Source of the DNA: a virus
Length of the DNA: 64,000 nucleotides
IMG/VR virus record: IMGVR_UViG_3300020572_000005
Location: 50,199 to 114,198 of that record
Strand: one strand, 5' to 3'
The notes under the pieces are model-generated. The model saw only the letters and a program-made list of their open reading frames with translations, searched no databases and was not told the DNA's origin. The stretch's first letter is position 1; each line of letters opens with the position of its first letter. Below are positions 11,079-19,902 of this stretch, piece after piece. A program made the translations under genes and the position numbers.

Positions 11079-12362
11079 ATGGCATATACAATCAATCTAA
11101 CTGACGGTACCTTATTTGCTACTATTGCAGATGGTACCATTAACACTTCTAGTAACATGGTACTAGTTGGTAAAAATTACGCAGGTTACGGTGAATTTTT
11201 AGACGAGAACTTTATCCACTTGTTGGAAAATGCGTCTAACACAACTGCCCCAACTGCGCCGTTGACTGGTCAACTTTGGTGGGACAAAGCCAATGGATTG
11301 ATGAAAGTATACAATGGTTCTGCGTTCAAAGTTGTTTCGGCCGCAACTGCATCATCCACTGCACCAACTGGCAACGTGCAAGGTGATCTGTGGTACGACA
11401 CAGTAAATGCACAGTTAAAAGTATGGACAGGCACAGCCTGGTTGTTGGTTGGTCCGCAGTTTACAGCAGGCACAGGCACAACAGGTGCTATTGTTGGCAC
11501 AATCACTGACAATACTTCTGTTAGTCACGTGGTAATTGAATTGTATGTGAACAACAGCATTGTGGGAATTGTCAGTAAAGATGCCGCATTTACTCCACAA
11601 GTACCTCTTACAGGATTTACAACAGTACGCCCGGGTATTACATTAAGCACACTGGTAGGAGCGCAGGTTCCGTTGTTCCAAGGCACAGCAACAGATTCAC
11701 AATTGCTCGACGGTATTGACTCAACTGGTTTCTTGCTAAGAAATCAAAATCAAACTACAACAGGCACGTTCGGTGTGTTAAACAACACTGGACTCACAGT
11801 TGGTGTAAATCAAGATTTCCGTATTGGTGTCACTGGAACAGCGGCAACAATTTATAATCAAACTACCAATGGTAACATTGCATTTAATGTCAACATTGCA
11901 GGTACACCAACACAGGTAATGTTGATCAATGGTGCAACTGGTATTGTGTCAGGTGCAAACGGCATCTATGCCAACTACGCCGACGTTGCTGAACGCTTTG
12001 CTGCTGATGAAGTGTTGACAGCAGGAACAGTGGTTGAACTAGGCGGCTCCAACGAAATTACCAGAGTTACCGACGAATTAAGCGAAAGTGTGTTCGGAGT
12101 CATAAGTACACGAGCAGCCTATTTAATGAATGCCGTTGCTGGAACTGACGAAACTCACCCCCCTGTTGCGATGACAGGTCGCGTTCCGGTTAACACCATC
12201 GGTGTTGTACGCAAAGGAGATAGGCTAGTATCTGCAGGCAATGGACTTGCTCGAGCTGCCCAACCAGGCGAAGCTACAGCGTTTAATGTTATTGGCAGAT
12301 CCTTAGACAACAAAGCATCCACTGAGCAAGGCACAGTAGAAGCAATTGTTAAGATTAATTAA
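11079..12362 (+). CDS. Tail fibre-like protein with C-terminal peptidase-G2/IMC-like domain
   Basis: This 427-residue protein begins after a late promoter and a good ribosome site. Residues about 60-130 contain repeated GQLWWD..N..MKVYNG and GDLWYDT.N..LKVWTG motifs, common in T4-like marine phage fibre proteins. The C-terminal third (from YADVAERFAADEVLTAGTVV) matches the pattern of fibre C-terminal domains with YAD(L/V)AE followed by a PGTVV strand. In known relatives this region is an intramolecular chaperone or autoprocessing domain (Peptidase_G2/IMC type); I assign that by motif only. It probably forms part of the receptor-binding or neck fibres. The next gene follows 11 nt later. Confidence 0.7.
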   Translation: MAYTINLTDGTLFATIADGTINTSSNMVLVGKNYAGYGEFLDENFIHLLENASNTTAPTAPLTGQLWWDKANGLMKVYNGSAFKVVSAATASSTAPTGNVQGDLWYDTVNAQLKVWTGTAWLLVGPQFTAGTGTTGAIVGTITDNTSVSHVVIELYVNNSIVGIVSKDAAFTPQVPLTGFTTVRPGITLSTLVGAQVPLFQGTATDSQLLDGIDSTGFLLRNQNQTTTGTFGVLNNTGLTVGVNQDFRIGVTGTAATIYNQTTNGNIAFNVNIAGTPTQVMLINGATGIVSGANGIYANYADVAERFAADEVLTAGTVVELGGSNEITRVTDELSESVFGVISTRAAYLMNAVAGTDETHPPVAMTGRVPVNTIGVVRKGDRLVSAGNGLARAAQPGEATAFNVIGRSLDNKASTEQGTVEAIVKIN

Positions 12363-12373
12363 TAGGATAAAAA

Positions 12374-13369
12374 ATGACATATACCGCAGGAAGTCTAATA
12401 GTAGCCACAGACTACAACGGATTCGTTAGCACCAACGGAGCAAACGTAAACGGAATTTGGTCCACTGGCGCTGCCACAGCCGGATACGGCGAAACAGCAC
12501 TGAGCACAGTGAGCACTGGAGCCACTATTTCGGCCACTGAGTGGTCCACATTGAATAGTAAAGTTTCAGCAATGGCCAGCCATCAAGGCACTACCATCAC
12601 CAGCAGAACAAACCCTGTTGTTGGTGACACCATTGCAATTTTAGCCAACATGAACACTGACATCACAAACATTACTTCTGCACGTGGTAATGCCGCTGCT
12701 AGTGGCGCACAAACAACTACATTCTCTGGTACTACCAGCAAAACATCTAACACAGGTTCTGGATCTACTGCTTGGACAATTACTTTTACTCACACTATAA
12801 CCTGGGCCAGTGCCAATGCTGCTCGTTATTTCTTCAACGCTGGCGGCCGTATCAAGTGGGAAACAAGCAAGACTTCAACAGGTAACTTGGCTGATGCTGA
12901 ATGGAATGACTTGGCCAACACACTGGTTGGTGACATCTATATCACAGCCGGCAGTGTACTAAGCCCGCAAACAATTGCTGCCACCAGTTATACCGGCACT
13001 ACAAAGGTAGGCGGAACTGGTACACCGGTTACATTAACTACCTCAACTGGCTGGTATAATTTACTAACATCGGACACACTAATTTATAAACAATTTGCAG
13101 ATACTGCTCCGTACACAGGACAGTTTATTGCAGTAAATGCCAAAACAGCAGGTTCTGGAACACAACTAGTATTGACCACAACCTGGGTTGATCCAGGCGG
13201 TTCTGGCACAGGTTCCAGCGACGTGATTACAGGCGGAACTGCAACTACATCACCATTCTCAGCATTTGGCACAGCACCTGCCACAGTGGTCACACTGTTT
13301 GTTCCAAGCTCAACTTACTTGACCAGCGCCGCTTGGGGAACACCAACTATTGCAGCCGCAGTTGCTTGA
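12374..13369 (+). CDS. Tail-associated Thr/Ser/Ala-rich protein
   Basis: A 331-residue protein, low in charged residues and rich in Thr, Ser, Ala and Gly, typical of beta-structured phage fibre or tail components. The N-terminal MTYTAGSLIVATDYNGFV is followed by an alternating strand pattern, and the central part has a serine/threonine run (TTSKTSNTGSGSTAW). There is no signal peptide. It follows the fibre-like gene by 11 nt, ends the virion block, and is followed by an intrinsic terminator. I recognise the type, not a named family. Confidence 0.65.
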   Translation: MTYTAGSLIVATDYNGFVSTNGANVNGIWSTGAATAGYGETALSTVSTGATISATEWSTLNSKVSAMASHQGTTITSRTNPVVGDTIAILANMNTDITNITSARGNAAASGAQTTTFSGTTSKTSNTGSGSTAWTITFTHTITWASANAARYFFNAGGRIKWETSKTSTGNLADAEWNDLANTLVGDIYITAGSVLSPQTIAATSYTGTTKVGGTGTPVTLTTSTGWYNLLTSDTLIYKQFADTAPYTGQFIAVNAKTAGSGTQLVLTTTWVDPGGSGTGSSDVITGGTATTSPFSAFGTAPATVVTLFVPSSTYLTSAAWGTPTIAAAVA

Positions 13370-13390
13370 TTGAACTGTAGCGGTTTACCA

Positions 13391-13413
13391 AAAGGGCCTC
13401 CGGGCCCTTTACT
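13391..13413 (+). terminator. Intrinsic terminator closing the virion block
   Basis: A perfect 8-bp stem AAAGGGCC/GGCCCTTT with loop TCCG is followed by ACTTTTAT. It lies 21 nt after the stop at 13369. Confidence 0.85.
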
Positions 13414-13436
13414 TTTATCTACATTTCCTGTATAAT
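13408..13436 (+). promoter_or_regulatory. Sigma70-like promoter TTTACT-17-TATAAT
   Basis: The -35 TTTACT (four of six) overlaps the 3' edge of the terminator stem and the -10 is a perfect TATAAT at 13431. The predicted start falls about at the ATG at 13444, which would give a leaderless or nearly leaderless transcript for the long modification operon. Confidence 0.5.
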
Positions 13437-13443
13437 AAACAAT

Positions 13444-13752
13444 ATGAATACTGAACAATTGATTGCACACGGTCGTGCCCGTTTTGATCACGTGGCCGCC
13501 CGACGACTGCTAAAAGAAAAATATCAAGCCCGAATGTTATTTGCTTATGCTGGTGGTATGTGGTGTGCCGGCCCGGAATTACATAATATGATATTCACTA
13601 GTGGCCGCATAGGTGAAATTGTACTGCCAGACTTGTACGAAAACCCAGTTAAAATTGATTCAAAAGAATTAATGACATTGAGTCAACAACGTTGGCAAGA
13701 ACAGATGAATGCCTGGTTGATCGAATACGAAGAACTTAACAAACAAAGATGA
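13444..13752 (+). CDS. Conserved phage-type hypothetical protein, 102 aa
   Basis: First gene of the operon after the terminator. The protein is soluble and mixed alpha/beta, with a GGMWCAGPELHNMIF segment near residue 38-52 and a helical C-terminus (LSQQRWQEQMNAWLIEYEEL). There is no recognised catalytic motif. Its stop overlaps the next start by 4 nt (ATGA at 13749-13752), so it is translationally coupled to the glycosyltransferase-like gene downstream. Function unknown. Confidence 0.65.
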   Translation: MNTEQLIAHGRARFDHVAARRLLKEKYQARMLFAYAGGMWCAGPELHNMIFTSGRIGEIVLPDLYENPVKIDSKELMTLSQQRWQEQMNAWLIEYEELNKQR

Positions 13753-14546
13753 CCACTGGCGCACTAATATTTGCATTTAACAACGAGCAAACTGATTATC
13801 TTTCTATGGCAGCATGGTCTGCCAAAAACATACACAGGCATCTTGGAATCCCTGTGGCTGTTGTAACTGATTATGAAAACCCGCTAGGCGACTTTGATTA
13901 TGTTATAAACGCCCAAGCACAAAGTGGTGGTCAACGTTATTTTTCAGATTATGATACCAATGTAACCTGGCACAATACCAATCGCATGGATGCGTACACA
14001 TTAAGCCCCTGGAATCAAACACTTGTGTTAGACGCTGACTATGTTGTAGCAAGCAATCATCTGTCTAGTATATTAAAAAGCCGTCAAGATTTCATGTGCT
14101 ATCGCTGGGCTCGGGATGTAACAGGACTGCAAACTTTTGAAGATTTAAACTACTTTGGCAATCATCGCATGCCCATGTGGTGGGCCACTGTAATGATGTT
14201 CCGTCGTAGTGCCAGCACAGAATTGTTATTTGACACAATGCAAATGGTACGAGACAACTGGACACACTACAGGAACTTGTACAAGAATCCCGTTTCAACC
14301 TATAGAAATGATCACGCACTTAGCATTGCGTTAAATACTTTAAATGGACACACATTGTGTGTTGATGAGATTCCAGGGACACTAGCAAGTCTTACCCCAG
14401 AACATCGCTTGACTCAACTTGATGCGGATTCTTACAGAGTAGACTTTTTGACACCCGACAAAAAAGCACGATGGATTACACTAACACAAGATTTCCATGC
14501 CATGGGCAAACAACAACTAGGAGCCATCGTTGCCAATAGTCTCTGA
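13749..14546 (+). CDS. Putative GT-A-fold glycosyltransferase (DxD type)
   Basis: This 265-residue protein starts with a beta strand (GALIFAFNNE) and a helix of the kind seen in nucleotide-sugar transferases. It has the motif LVLDADYVVA near residue 95, in which D-A-D fits a metal-binding DxD. The order (strand, helix, NRMDAYTLSPWNQTLVLDAD) resembles GT8-like or phage-encoded GT-A enzymes. Upstream and downstream genes overlap it (4 nt and 17 nt). The product is likely cytoplasmic. The sugar donor and acceptor cannot be inferred. It could alternatively be an inactive relative used as a structural protein. Confidence 0.6.
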   Translation: MTTGALIFAFNNEQTDYLSMAAWSAKNIHRHLGIPVAVVTDYENPLGDFDYVINAQAQSGGQRYFSDYDTNVTWHNTNRMDAYTLSPWNQTLVLDADYVVASNHLSSILKSRQDFMCYRWARDVTGLQTFEDLNYFGNHRMPMWWATVMMFRRSASTELLFDTMQMVRDNWTHYRNLYKNPVSTYRNDHALSIALNTLNGHTLCVDEIPGTLASLTPEHRLTQLDADSYRVDFLTPDKKARWITLTQDFHAMGKQQLGAIVANSL

Positions 14547-15270
14547 ACGTGGATATCTTATTCCTGCTGTTAACACAGACACAGTAGATTATGTTGCTTG
14601 CGCCGAGCAGTTGGCTGATAGTATACGAGTATGGCATCCAGATGCCAACATAACAATACTGACAAAAGAAATGTTGCCATATGGCGACTTAGGCGGCTAT
14701 GCCAATGACTGGCAGGTGTTTCGTGCCAGTCCATATAGACAAACAATCAAACTAGAAGCAGACATGATTGCTGCCAGCCCTGTTGACCACTGGTGGACTC
14801 TGTTTGAGCATCGTGATGTTGTGATCAGTCAAGGTTGTAGAGACTTTTATGATCAACCTGGTACCAGTAGATATTATCGTCGACTGTTTGACGAAAACAA
14901 TTTGCCAGATGTATACAACGCAATAACTTATTGGCGTTTAAGTAAAACAGCACAGGATTTTTTTAATCTAGTAGAGAAAATTTTTTCAAACTGGAGTTCC
15001 TACAAGACTTTGTTGAAGTTTCCAGAAGAAGTTCCCAGTACAGATGTGGTGTATGCTATGGCCGCACAGATCATTGGTCCAGAACTGGTCACACTGCCCC
15101 CGGGTCTTGGTCCAACCATAGTGCATATGAAACAACATATAATCAGCACCCACACTGATGATTGGACCGAAGAACTAGTGTGGGAAAATACCGATCCGGG
15201 TGTGCGGATCAACACAGTAGCACAATGGGGACTTGTGCATTATCATAATAAAGATTGGAGATTGCTTTGA
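14530..15270 (+). CDS. Paralogous glycosyltransferase-like protein
   Basis: The best start is TTG at 14530, overlapping the previous gene by 17 nt; the conserved RGYLIPAVNTDTVDYVACA begins a few codons later, so no downstream ATG can serve. The architecture parallels the preceding protein: ILTKEMLPYGD, then SPYRQTIKLEADMIAASPVD, where E-A-D replaces D-A-D. A C-terminal HMKQHI/HYHNKDW region supplies histidines. The two genes look like diverged tandem copies. Loss of the first Asp could change metal binding; activity is uncertain. Confidence 0.55.
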   Translation: MPIVSERGYLIPAVNTDTVDYVACAEQLADSIRVWHPDANITILTKEMLPYGDLGGYANDWQVFRASPYRQTIKLEADMIAASPVDHWWTLFEHRDVVISQGCRDFYDQPGTSRYYRRLFDENNLPDVYNAITYWRLSKTAQDFFNLVEKIFSNWSSYKTLLKFPEEVPSTDVVYAMAAQIIGPELVTLPPGLGPTIVHMKQHIISTHTDDWTEELVWENTDPGVRINTVAQWGLVHYHNKDWRLL

Positions 15271-15569
15271 GTAAAGAAGAAGATAAATTTAAAAAAAGTA
15301 AACGTCTATTAAAAGATGAAAATGCAGTGGCCCGACAAGTTAAGATTGCTAAAGCACACGGCATGACCGACAAAGATCTAGCAGTAAAAGAACCACACCG
15401 ATTGGCCAAGCATCATGTGATGGATTGTGGTAATCCACAATGTCCATTGTGCGGTAATCCTCGCAGAACACACAAAGACACACTGACAGCACAGGAAAAA
15501 AGACTTTTCCAAGATGTTGACAAAACAACAGACCGACACTCAAACGGTATTCCGCCTGCAGATGAATGA
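15267..15569 (+). CDS. Conserved phage protein with CGNPxCPLCGNPRR zinc-knuckle-like motif
   Basis: I choose TTG 15267 because GGAG at 15257-15260 is well spaced and the start overlaps the preceding TGA (TTGA). An earlier in-frame TTG at 15255 has no such site. The 100-residue product is highly charged (KEEDKFKKSKRLLKDENAVA) and carries DCGNPQCPLCGNPRRTHKD near residues 53-69, three cysteines in a C-x4-C-x2-C arrangement with neighbouring histidines that could bind zinc. The acidic C-terminus ends at GIPPADE. A nucleic-acid or protein adaptor role is possible. Not recognised beyond this. Confidence 0.65.
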   Translation: MSKEEDKFKKSKRLLKDENAVARQVKIAKAHGMTDKDLAVKEPHRLAKHHVMDCGNPQCPLCGNPRRTHKDTLTAQEKRLFQDVDKTTDRHSNGIPPADE

Positions 15570-15909
15570 AACAACTGAAAATTTTTGGCTGGCACTAGCA
15601 GAGCCTGCACCGGAACCTGTGCCTATCTTTTTTAGGTTATACTACAATGAGCGTGGTGAGCCAGTATCTTACAGCATGGAAGATTTGCCAGGTAATTATA
15701 TAGAGATTGATGCAGAAACATACCACCGCAGTTCTTTTAATGTTCGAGTTGTTGACGGCAAATTAGTGCCGGTTGTGTACAAAAGACCCGTTAGCAAGTT
15801 AAAACCCAGCACAGCAGGAACCGCGTGTGCGCCTAACAATGTTTCTGTTGTTGTTGCAGAAGATCGCCCACATACTAAATGGAGTTTAAAATCAAATGAA
15901 TCAAATTGA
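15562..15909 (+). CDS. Conserved hypothetical protein, NFWLALAEP/SMEDLPGNYIEID type
   Basis: ATG 15562 overlaps the previous stop by 8 nt (ATGAATGA) and fits better than an upstream in-frame start at 15514. The 115-residue protein begins NETTENFWLALAEP and has a central FRLYYNERGEPVSYSMEDLP block, a pattern found in small phage and bacterial hypothetical proteins. The C-terminal half is basic and of low complexity. It overlaps the following gene by 14 nt. No catalytic motif is visible. Confidence 0.6.
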   Translation: MNETTENFWLALAEPAPEPVPIFFRLYYNERGEPVSYSMEDLPGNYIEIDAETYHRSSFNVRVVDGKLVPVVYKRPVSKLKPSTAGTACAPNNVSVVVAEDRPHTKWSLKSNESN

Positions 15910-16822
15910 TGTAGCAGACCTAGACTGCATCTACTTAACCTACGACGAACCACAGAAGGAAGAATTCTGGGTAAAGATTCGCAACATGGTGCCTTGGGCA
16001 AAACGTGTTGACGGAGTCAAAGGGTCAGATGCCGCACACAAAGCTGCCGCAGCCGCAAGTGACACAGAGCGTTTTATCTTAATTGATGGCGACAACATGC
16101 CGTACCCAGAGTTCTTTAATCAAACCCTAACGTTCCCTACCGCTGACTATGAACGTGCAGTATTCCGTTGGAGAGCATGTAACAACATCAACGGACTCAT
16201 GTATGGCAATGGAGGTATGAGTTCTTGGACACGCACATTTGTCAACGAAATGAAAACACACGAGAACACAGATGGCACAGCCGCTACCGAAGTAGAGTTT
16301 TGTTTTGATCCTTTATACTGGGCCATGCATGATTGCTACAGCACAACCTATCCCAATGGTTCAGCGTTTCATGCTTGGCGAGCCGGCTTCCGTGAAGGTG
16401 TTAAGATGTGCTTGAACAAGGGTGTGCGTCCCACTGTGGCAGAGTTCAAGAACCGTGTGCACCAACGCAACCTAGACAACTTGACTGTGTGGCACAACGT
16501 AGGTCGTGATGCTGAACATGGAGTTTGGGCCATTGCTGGCGCAAGAATGGGCACATACATGACCATGCTGACCAACTGGGACTACAAACAAGTACAATGG
16601 TTTGATTCGTTAAATGAGTTGTGGGAAACAGTCAAAGATACCGAGCCTGAACTACTGTTGGGCCGTGTAGCCGAAGAACTAAGCACACAGTTAGACTTGC
16701 CAATGGTGTGGTATGAAGAAGAAGCCAGCAAGTTCTTTAAACATCATTATCGTAGCGGCTGGCATAACCAAGGTGTTATGATTCGCGAAATTGATGTAAT
16801 TAGAAAGCAAGAAGGCTGGTAA
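15896..16822 (+). CDS. Putative glycosyltransferase-like protein (DGDN motif)
   Basis: A 308-residue protein with FILIDGDNMPYPEFF near residues 61-75; D-G-D fits the DxD motif of GT-A enzymes and follows a helix (DAAHKAAAAASDTERF). Further conserved blocks are INGLMYGNGGMSSW and FHAWRAGFREGVKM. The C-terminal quarter of the 943-residue protein at 35986-38817 has the same order of blocks (VNGRVAAYQAA, a strand, INGLTYG-like VNGLTYGHQAM, WTAWRTAFREVLKL), so the two are paralogous. It starts 14 nt inside the preceding gene and ends in TAATG overlap with the next. Cytoplasmic; acceptor unknown. Confidence 0.6.
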   Translation: MNQIDVADLDCIYLTYDEPQKEEFWVKIRNMVPWAKRVDGVKGSDAAHKAAAAASDTERFILIDGDNMPYPEFFNQTLTFPTADYERAVFRWRACNNINGLMYGNGGMSSWTRTFVNEMKTHENTDGTAATEVEFCFDPLYWAMHDCYSTTYPNGSAFHAWRAGFREGVKMCLNKGVRPTVAEFKNRVHQRNLDNLTVWHNVGRDAEHGVWAIAGARMGTYMTMLTNWDYKQVQWFDSLNELWETVKDTEPELLLGRVAEELSTQLDLPMVWYEEEASKFFKHHYRSGWHNQGVMIREIDVIRKQEGW

Positions 16823-17397
16823 TGCAAAAACGATTGCTTTTAGATGGGTGTAGTTTTACCTATGGACTTAATTTGCTACACAATCAAAAATTAGAGCAGC
16901 ACTTTGTTGAATCAGGATACGAAGTAGTTAATTTGTCACGCCCAGGTAAAAGCAATTCGGCTATTTCGTTAGACCTGTACAACAATATGGATTCTTGCGA
17001 CTTATTAGTAGTAGGATGGACCTTTAGTTCTCGGTGGCATTTAAAATACCACAATCTTGACATTGATTTACTAGCCACTAGAGAACATGTAGAATTGCCC
17101 TACACGGTAGACAGTAGATTAATAGAACAAAGTTATCAAGAGTTGCATCGGTCTTTCTACAGTTTATTTGATGCAACACATTGGAATCAACAAAGTGATA
17201 TGCTAATAGACAATACAGCGGCACTGGCAGCACATCGCGGCAAACAAGCAGTATTTTTCAGCTGGGAATCTAGAAAAGTTGCATGTGATATGCATTACCC
17301 GCATGTGCCATCCTCGCATCGACTGCCTTGTGGACACTTAAATGCAGACGGCACAACCAATCTATATAATACGTTAACACATCTAATAGAACAATGA
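16822..17397 (+). CDS. SGNH/GDSL-like hydrolase
   Basis: The N-terminus LLLDGCSFTYG matches SGNH block I, with Ser in GCSFT as candidate nucleophile; GKSNSA matches the Gly block, and HLNADG near the C-terminus may supply the catalytic His. The length (191 residues) fits a minimal SGNH fold. Such enzymes act as esterases or O-acetyl hydrolases on glycans. The start overlaps the previous stop by 1 nt and the end overlaps the next radical SAM gene by 4 nt. The expected block III Asn is not obvious, so catalysis is inferred. Confidence 0.6.
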   Translation: MQKRLLLDGCSFTYGLNLLHNQKLEQHFVESGYEVVNLSRPGKSNSAISLDLYNNMDSCDLLVVGWTFSSRWHLKYHNLDIDLLATREHVELPYTVDSRLIEQSYQELHRSFYSLFDATHWNQQSDMLIDNTAALAAHRGKQAVFFSWESRKVACDMHYPHVPSSHRLPCGHLNADGTTNLYNTLTHLIEQ

Positions 17398-18779
17398 GCA
17401 CCGGCGATCAAAGTAAATTTATGAGTCTGGCAGAGCAGATGAAAGAGGATCTTGGTCCTGCATTGTGCCTGGCCAAGTGGAAGCAAGTAAGTCTACATCT
17501 ACCCACCGGGCTTAATAATTCGTGTTACCATCCGCCATTACATCCAATCTCTGCCAACGATTTACAACGCCCAGGCGGCATACATAATACTGAGCATAAA
17601 AAACAACAACGCATGATGATGATTCGCGGCGAAAAGCCCACTGAGTGTCAGTACTGTTGGAACATGGAAAATCTAGGCAAACTTTCAGACAGACATTACC
17701 GGTCGGGCGAGGCCTGGGCCGCAGTGGACTTTGAAAAAATTAAAAACAGCGTAGGCAATGAAGATGATGTTGTTCCTTCCTATGTAGAAGTTAATTTTAA
17801 TCATGCATGTAATCTAAAGTGTAGTTATTGCAGTCCACAGTTTAGCAGTAGTTGGGGCGAAGAAATAGACCGATATGGTGCGTTCCCTACTAGCAAGCCG
17901 CACAATGCTCCGGAACATTTTGTAGGCAATCGTAAACCTATTCCTGTAAGAGAAGACAATCCTTATGTGGATGCATTTTGGGAATGGTGGCCCGCCCTGT
18001 ACCCACAGTTAGAACATTTCCGTATGACCGGTGGCGAACCGCTAATGGATCGAAACACTTATCGAGTGTTTGATTATGTATTAGAGCATCCTAGTCCCAA
18101 ACTACACTTAAATGTAACGTCAAACTTTAGTGTAGAAGATCAACTGTTTAAAAAGTACATGTCCTATGTAAAGCGGTTGTGTACACCCAACATCGAACAC
18201 TTCATGCAATATGTTAGTTTGGACTCTGGCATAGCACCACAAGCAGAATATATACGTCACGGATTAGATTATGATCGCATGTCCAAGAACGTTGTGGAGT
18301 TCCTACAAGACATTCCTTATCGCAACAGTTTGACATTTATTGTTACAATGAATAACTTAACAGTAACAGGACTACAACCTTTGTTAGAATGGATATTAAA
18401 CCTACGCAAACTATATTCTAACACATATCAACGTGTGTGGTTTGATACTCCTGTGCTACGTGAACCTGCTTGGCAAAGTTTACAAATACTTCCAGAAAGT
18501 TATGCACAACAATTAGAACGTGCTAGAGATTACATGCTGGCTAACATGATTACAGAAGCTAACCCTTTACACGGATTTAAAGATTACGAAGTGCAACGTA
18601 TTGAACGTGATATTGCGTGGATGCGTGAAGGACAACACAAAGATAACTTGGTAGCAAAAGCAGATTTTTATCGTTTCTTTAACGAGCACGATCGCCGACG
18701 CGGCACCGACTTTTTAACAGCTTTTCCTGAAATGCGATCATGGTGGGCAGAATGTGAGTACCATGCTCGGCAATCGTAA
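17394..18779 (+). CDS. Radical SAM protein A, N-terminal twitch type
   Basis: The core motif is C139-x3-C143-x2-C146 (NHACNLKCSYCSPQFSS), with TGGEPLM at 212-218, which binds SAM in this superfamily. Ahead of it, C25 (LCLAKW), C44 (SCYHPP), C85 and C88 (ECQYCW) form the cysteine set of the N-terminal twitch-like radical SAM family, likely holding a second cluster. The protein (461 residues) would generate a 5'-deoxyadenosyl radical; the substrate is unknown. It overlaps the SGNH gene by 4 nt and the next glycosyltransferase-like gene by about 26 nt. It is the first of eight radical SAM genes in 15 kb. Confidence 0.8.
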   Translation: MSTGDQSKFMSLAEQMKEDLGPALCLAKWKQVSLHLPTGLNNSCYHPPLHPISANDLQRPGGIHNTEHKKQQRMMMIRGEKPTECQYCWNMENLGKLSDRHYRSGEAWAAVDFEKIKNSVGNEDDVVPSYVEVNFNHACNLKCSYCSPQFSSSWGEEIDRYGAFPTSKPHNAPEHFVGNRKPIPVREDNPYVDAFWEWWPALYPQLEHFRMTGGEPLMDRNTYRVFDYVLEHPSPKLHLNVTSNFSVEDQLFKKYMSYVKRLCTPNIEHFMQYVSLDSGIAPQAEYIRHGLDYDRMSKNVVEFLQDIPYRNSLTFIVTMNNLTVTGLQPLLEWILNLRKLYSNTYQRVWFDTPVLREPAWQSLQILPESYAQQLERARDYMLANMITEANPLHGFKDYEVQRIERDIAWMREGQHKDNLVAKADFYRFFNEHDRRRGTDFLTAFPEMRSWWAECEYHARQS

Positions 18780-19902
18780 ATTTATTATTGACACCATGAG
18801 CGAGGTTTACAGTATGATGAAACCTTACTCAGATGACGAGTTGTGGGATCTAGGCGCTCATGAAATTCAACCCAACTCAATCTATCTGTTAGGCCGCAAG
18901 CAAATGGTAGAACACACAGATCGTGTTAGAGAAATGGCTGCTGACCCAACTATAACTGTGATATTTGGTAACAGTGCCGAAGGATCTAAAACGATTGTAG
19001 ATCAATTGCGTGTGTTAAAAATAGAAGACTTAGTGCTGTCAGGGAAGATATTGCTGTTGAGTGGCGGCGAAATTGAACCTCAATATCCATATTTGTTGCA
19101 TGAACATTTTATCACACACATACTAGATTATAAAGAAAACATTCAAGCACAACAACGCACTGATGAAATTTTTAACAAAAAAATTAAACCTTATAAATTT
19201 TTATTTTTAAACGGGCGGGTACGTTCTCATAGAAAATATCTGCTTGAAAGATTGCGTCAACTGGGCATTTTAGACAGTGCAATCTGGACCATGTTAGATG
19301 GCCGAATTCCAACTAATCAATATTTTAGTCTACATGAAAACGGCATAGATGTAATTGGCCAAAATACTGCGATTAAACAGTTGCCTTCAGAATACGAATT
19401 TAAATTTTTTAAGAATAAATCTATTGTGTTGGATTACCCACATAAATTTGCCAAAAATGAATTGTTTGATACTCACTGGGGTGAAATTTATTTAGAACCT
19501 GCTCCGTACATTGACACTTATTTTAGTTTGGTAACTGAAACTGTGTTTGAATATCCTTATAGTTTTAGAACAGAAAAAATTGCCAAACCATTGGCAATGG
19601 GCCATCCGTGGATCTGTGCTGCCAGTGTGGGATTTTATCGAGACATGCACAAATTGGGATTTCAAACATTTGGACATGTGATAGATGAAAGTTTTGATAC
19701 AATCGACAATCATCAAGATCGAATGGAAAGAATAGCAATGATAGTCAAAGATTTATGTCAACAAGATCTTGCAAGTTTTCTAAATGAATGCTATAATGTA
19801 TGTAAATACAATCAACAACACCTTGCAGAATTGCGCACACAGTGTCGCAAAGAGTTTCCTGACCGTTTCCAACAATTTATCAATGAACGATTTAGATTTT
19901 AA
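18754..19902 (+). CDS. Glycosyltransferase-like protein, TEK...GF(K/Q)TF...DESYD family (1)
   Basis: The C-terminal third (FRTEKIAKPLAMGHPWI..., then LGFQTFGHVIDESFD, then NQQHL) is shared with three other proteins in this window (33701-34888, 34872-35987, 55248-56567). The EK..KP...G.P sequence resembles the nucleotide-sugar-binding C-terminus of fucosyltransferase-like GT-B enzymes. Residues about 140-165 contain KPYKFLFLNGRVRSHRKYLL, a strand plus arginine-rich turn. The start is uncertain: GTG 18754, ATG 18763 or ATG 18796 are possible and none has a strong ribosome site. It sits between two radical SAM genes. The acceptor is unknown. Confidence 0.5.
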   Translation: MSTMLGNRKFIIDTMSEVYSMMKPYSDDELWDLGAHEIQPNSIYLLGRKQMVEHTDRVREMAADPTITVIFGNSAEGSKTIVDQLRVLKIEDLVLSGKILLLSGGEIEPQYPYLLHEHFITHILDYKENIQAQQRTDEIFNKKIKPYKFLFLNGRVRSHRKYLLERLRQLGILDSAIWTMLDGRIPTNQYFSLHENGIDVIGQNTAIKQLPSEYEFKFFKNKSIVLDYPHKFAKNELFDTHWGEIYLEPAPYIDTYFSLVTETVFEYPYSFRTEKIAKPLAMGHPWICAASVGFYRDMHKLGFQTFGHVIDESFDTIDNHQDRMERIAMIVKDLCQQDLASFLNECYNVCKYNQQHLAELRTQCRKEFPDRFQQFINERFRF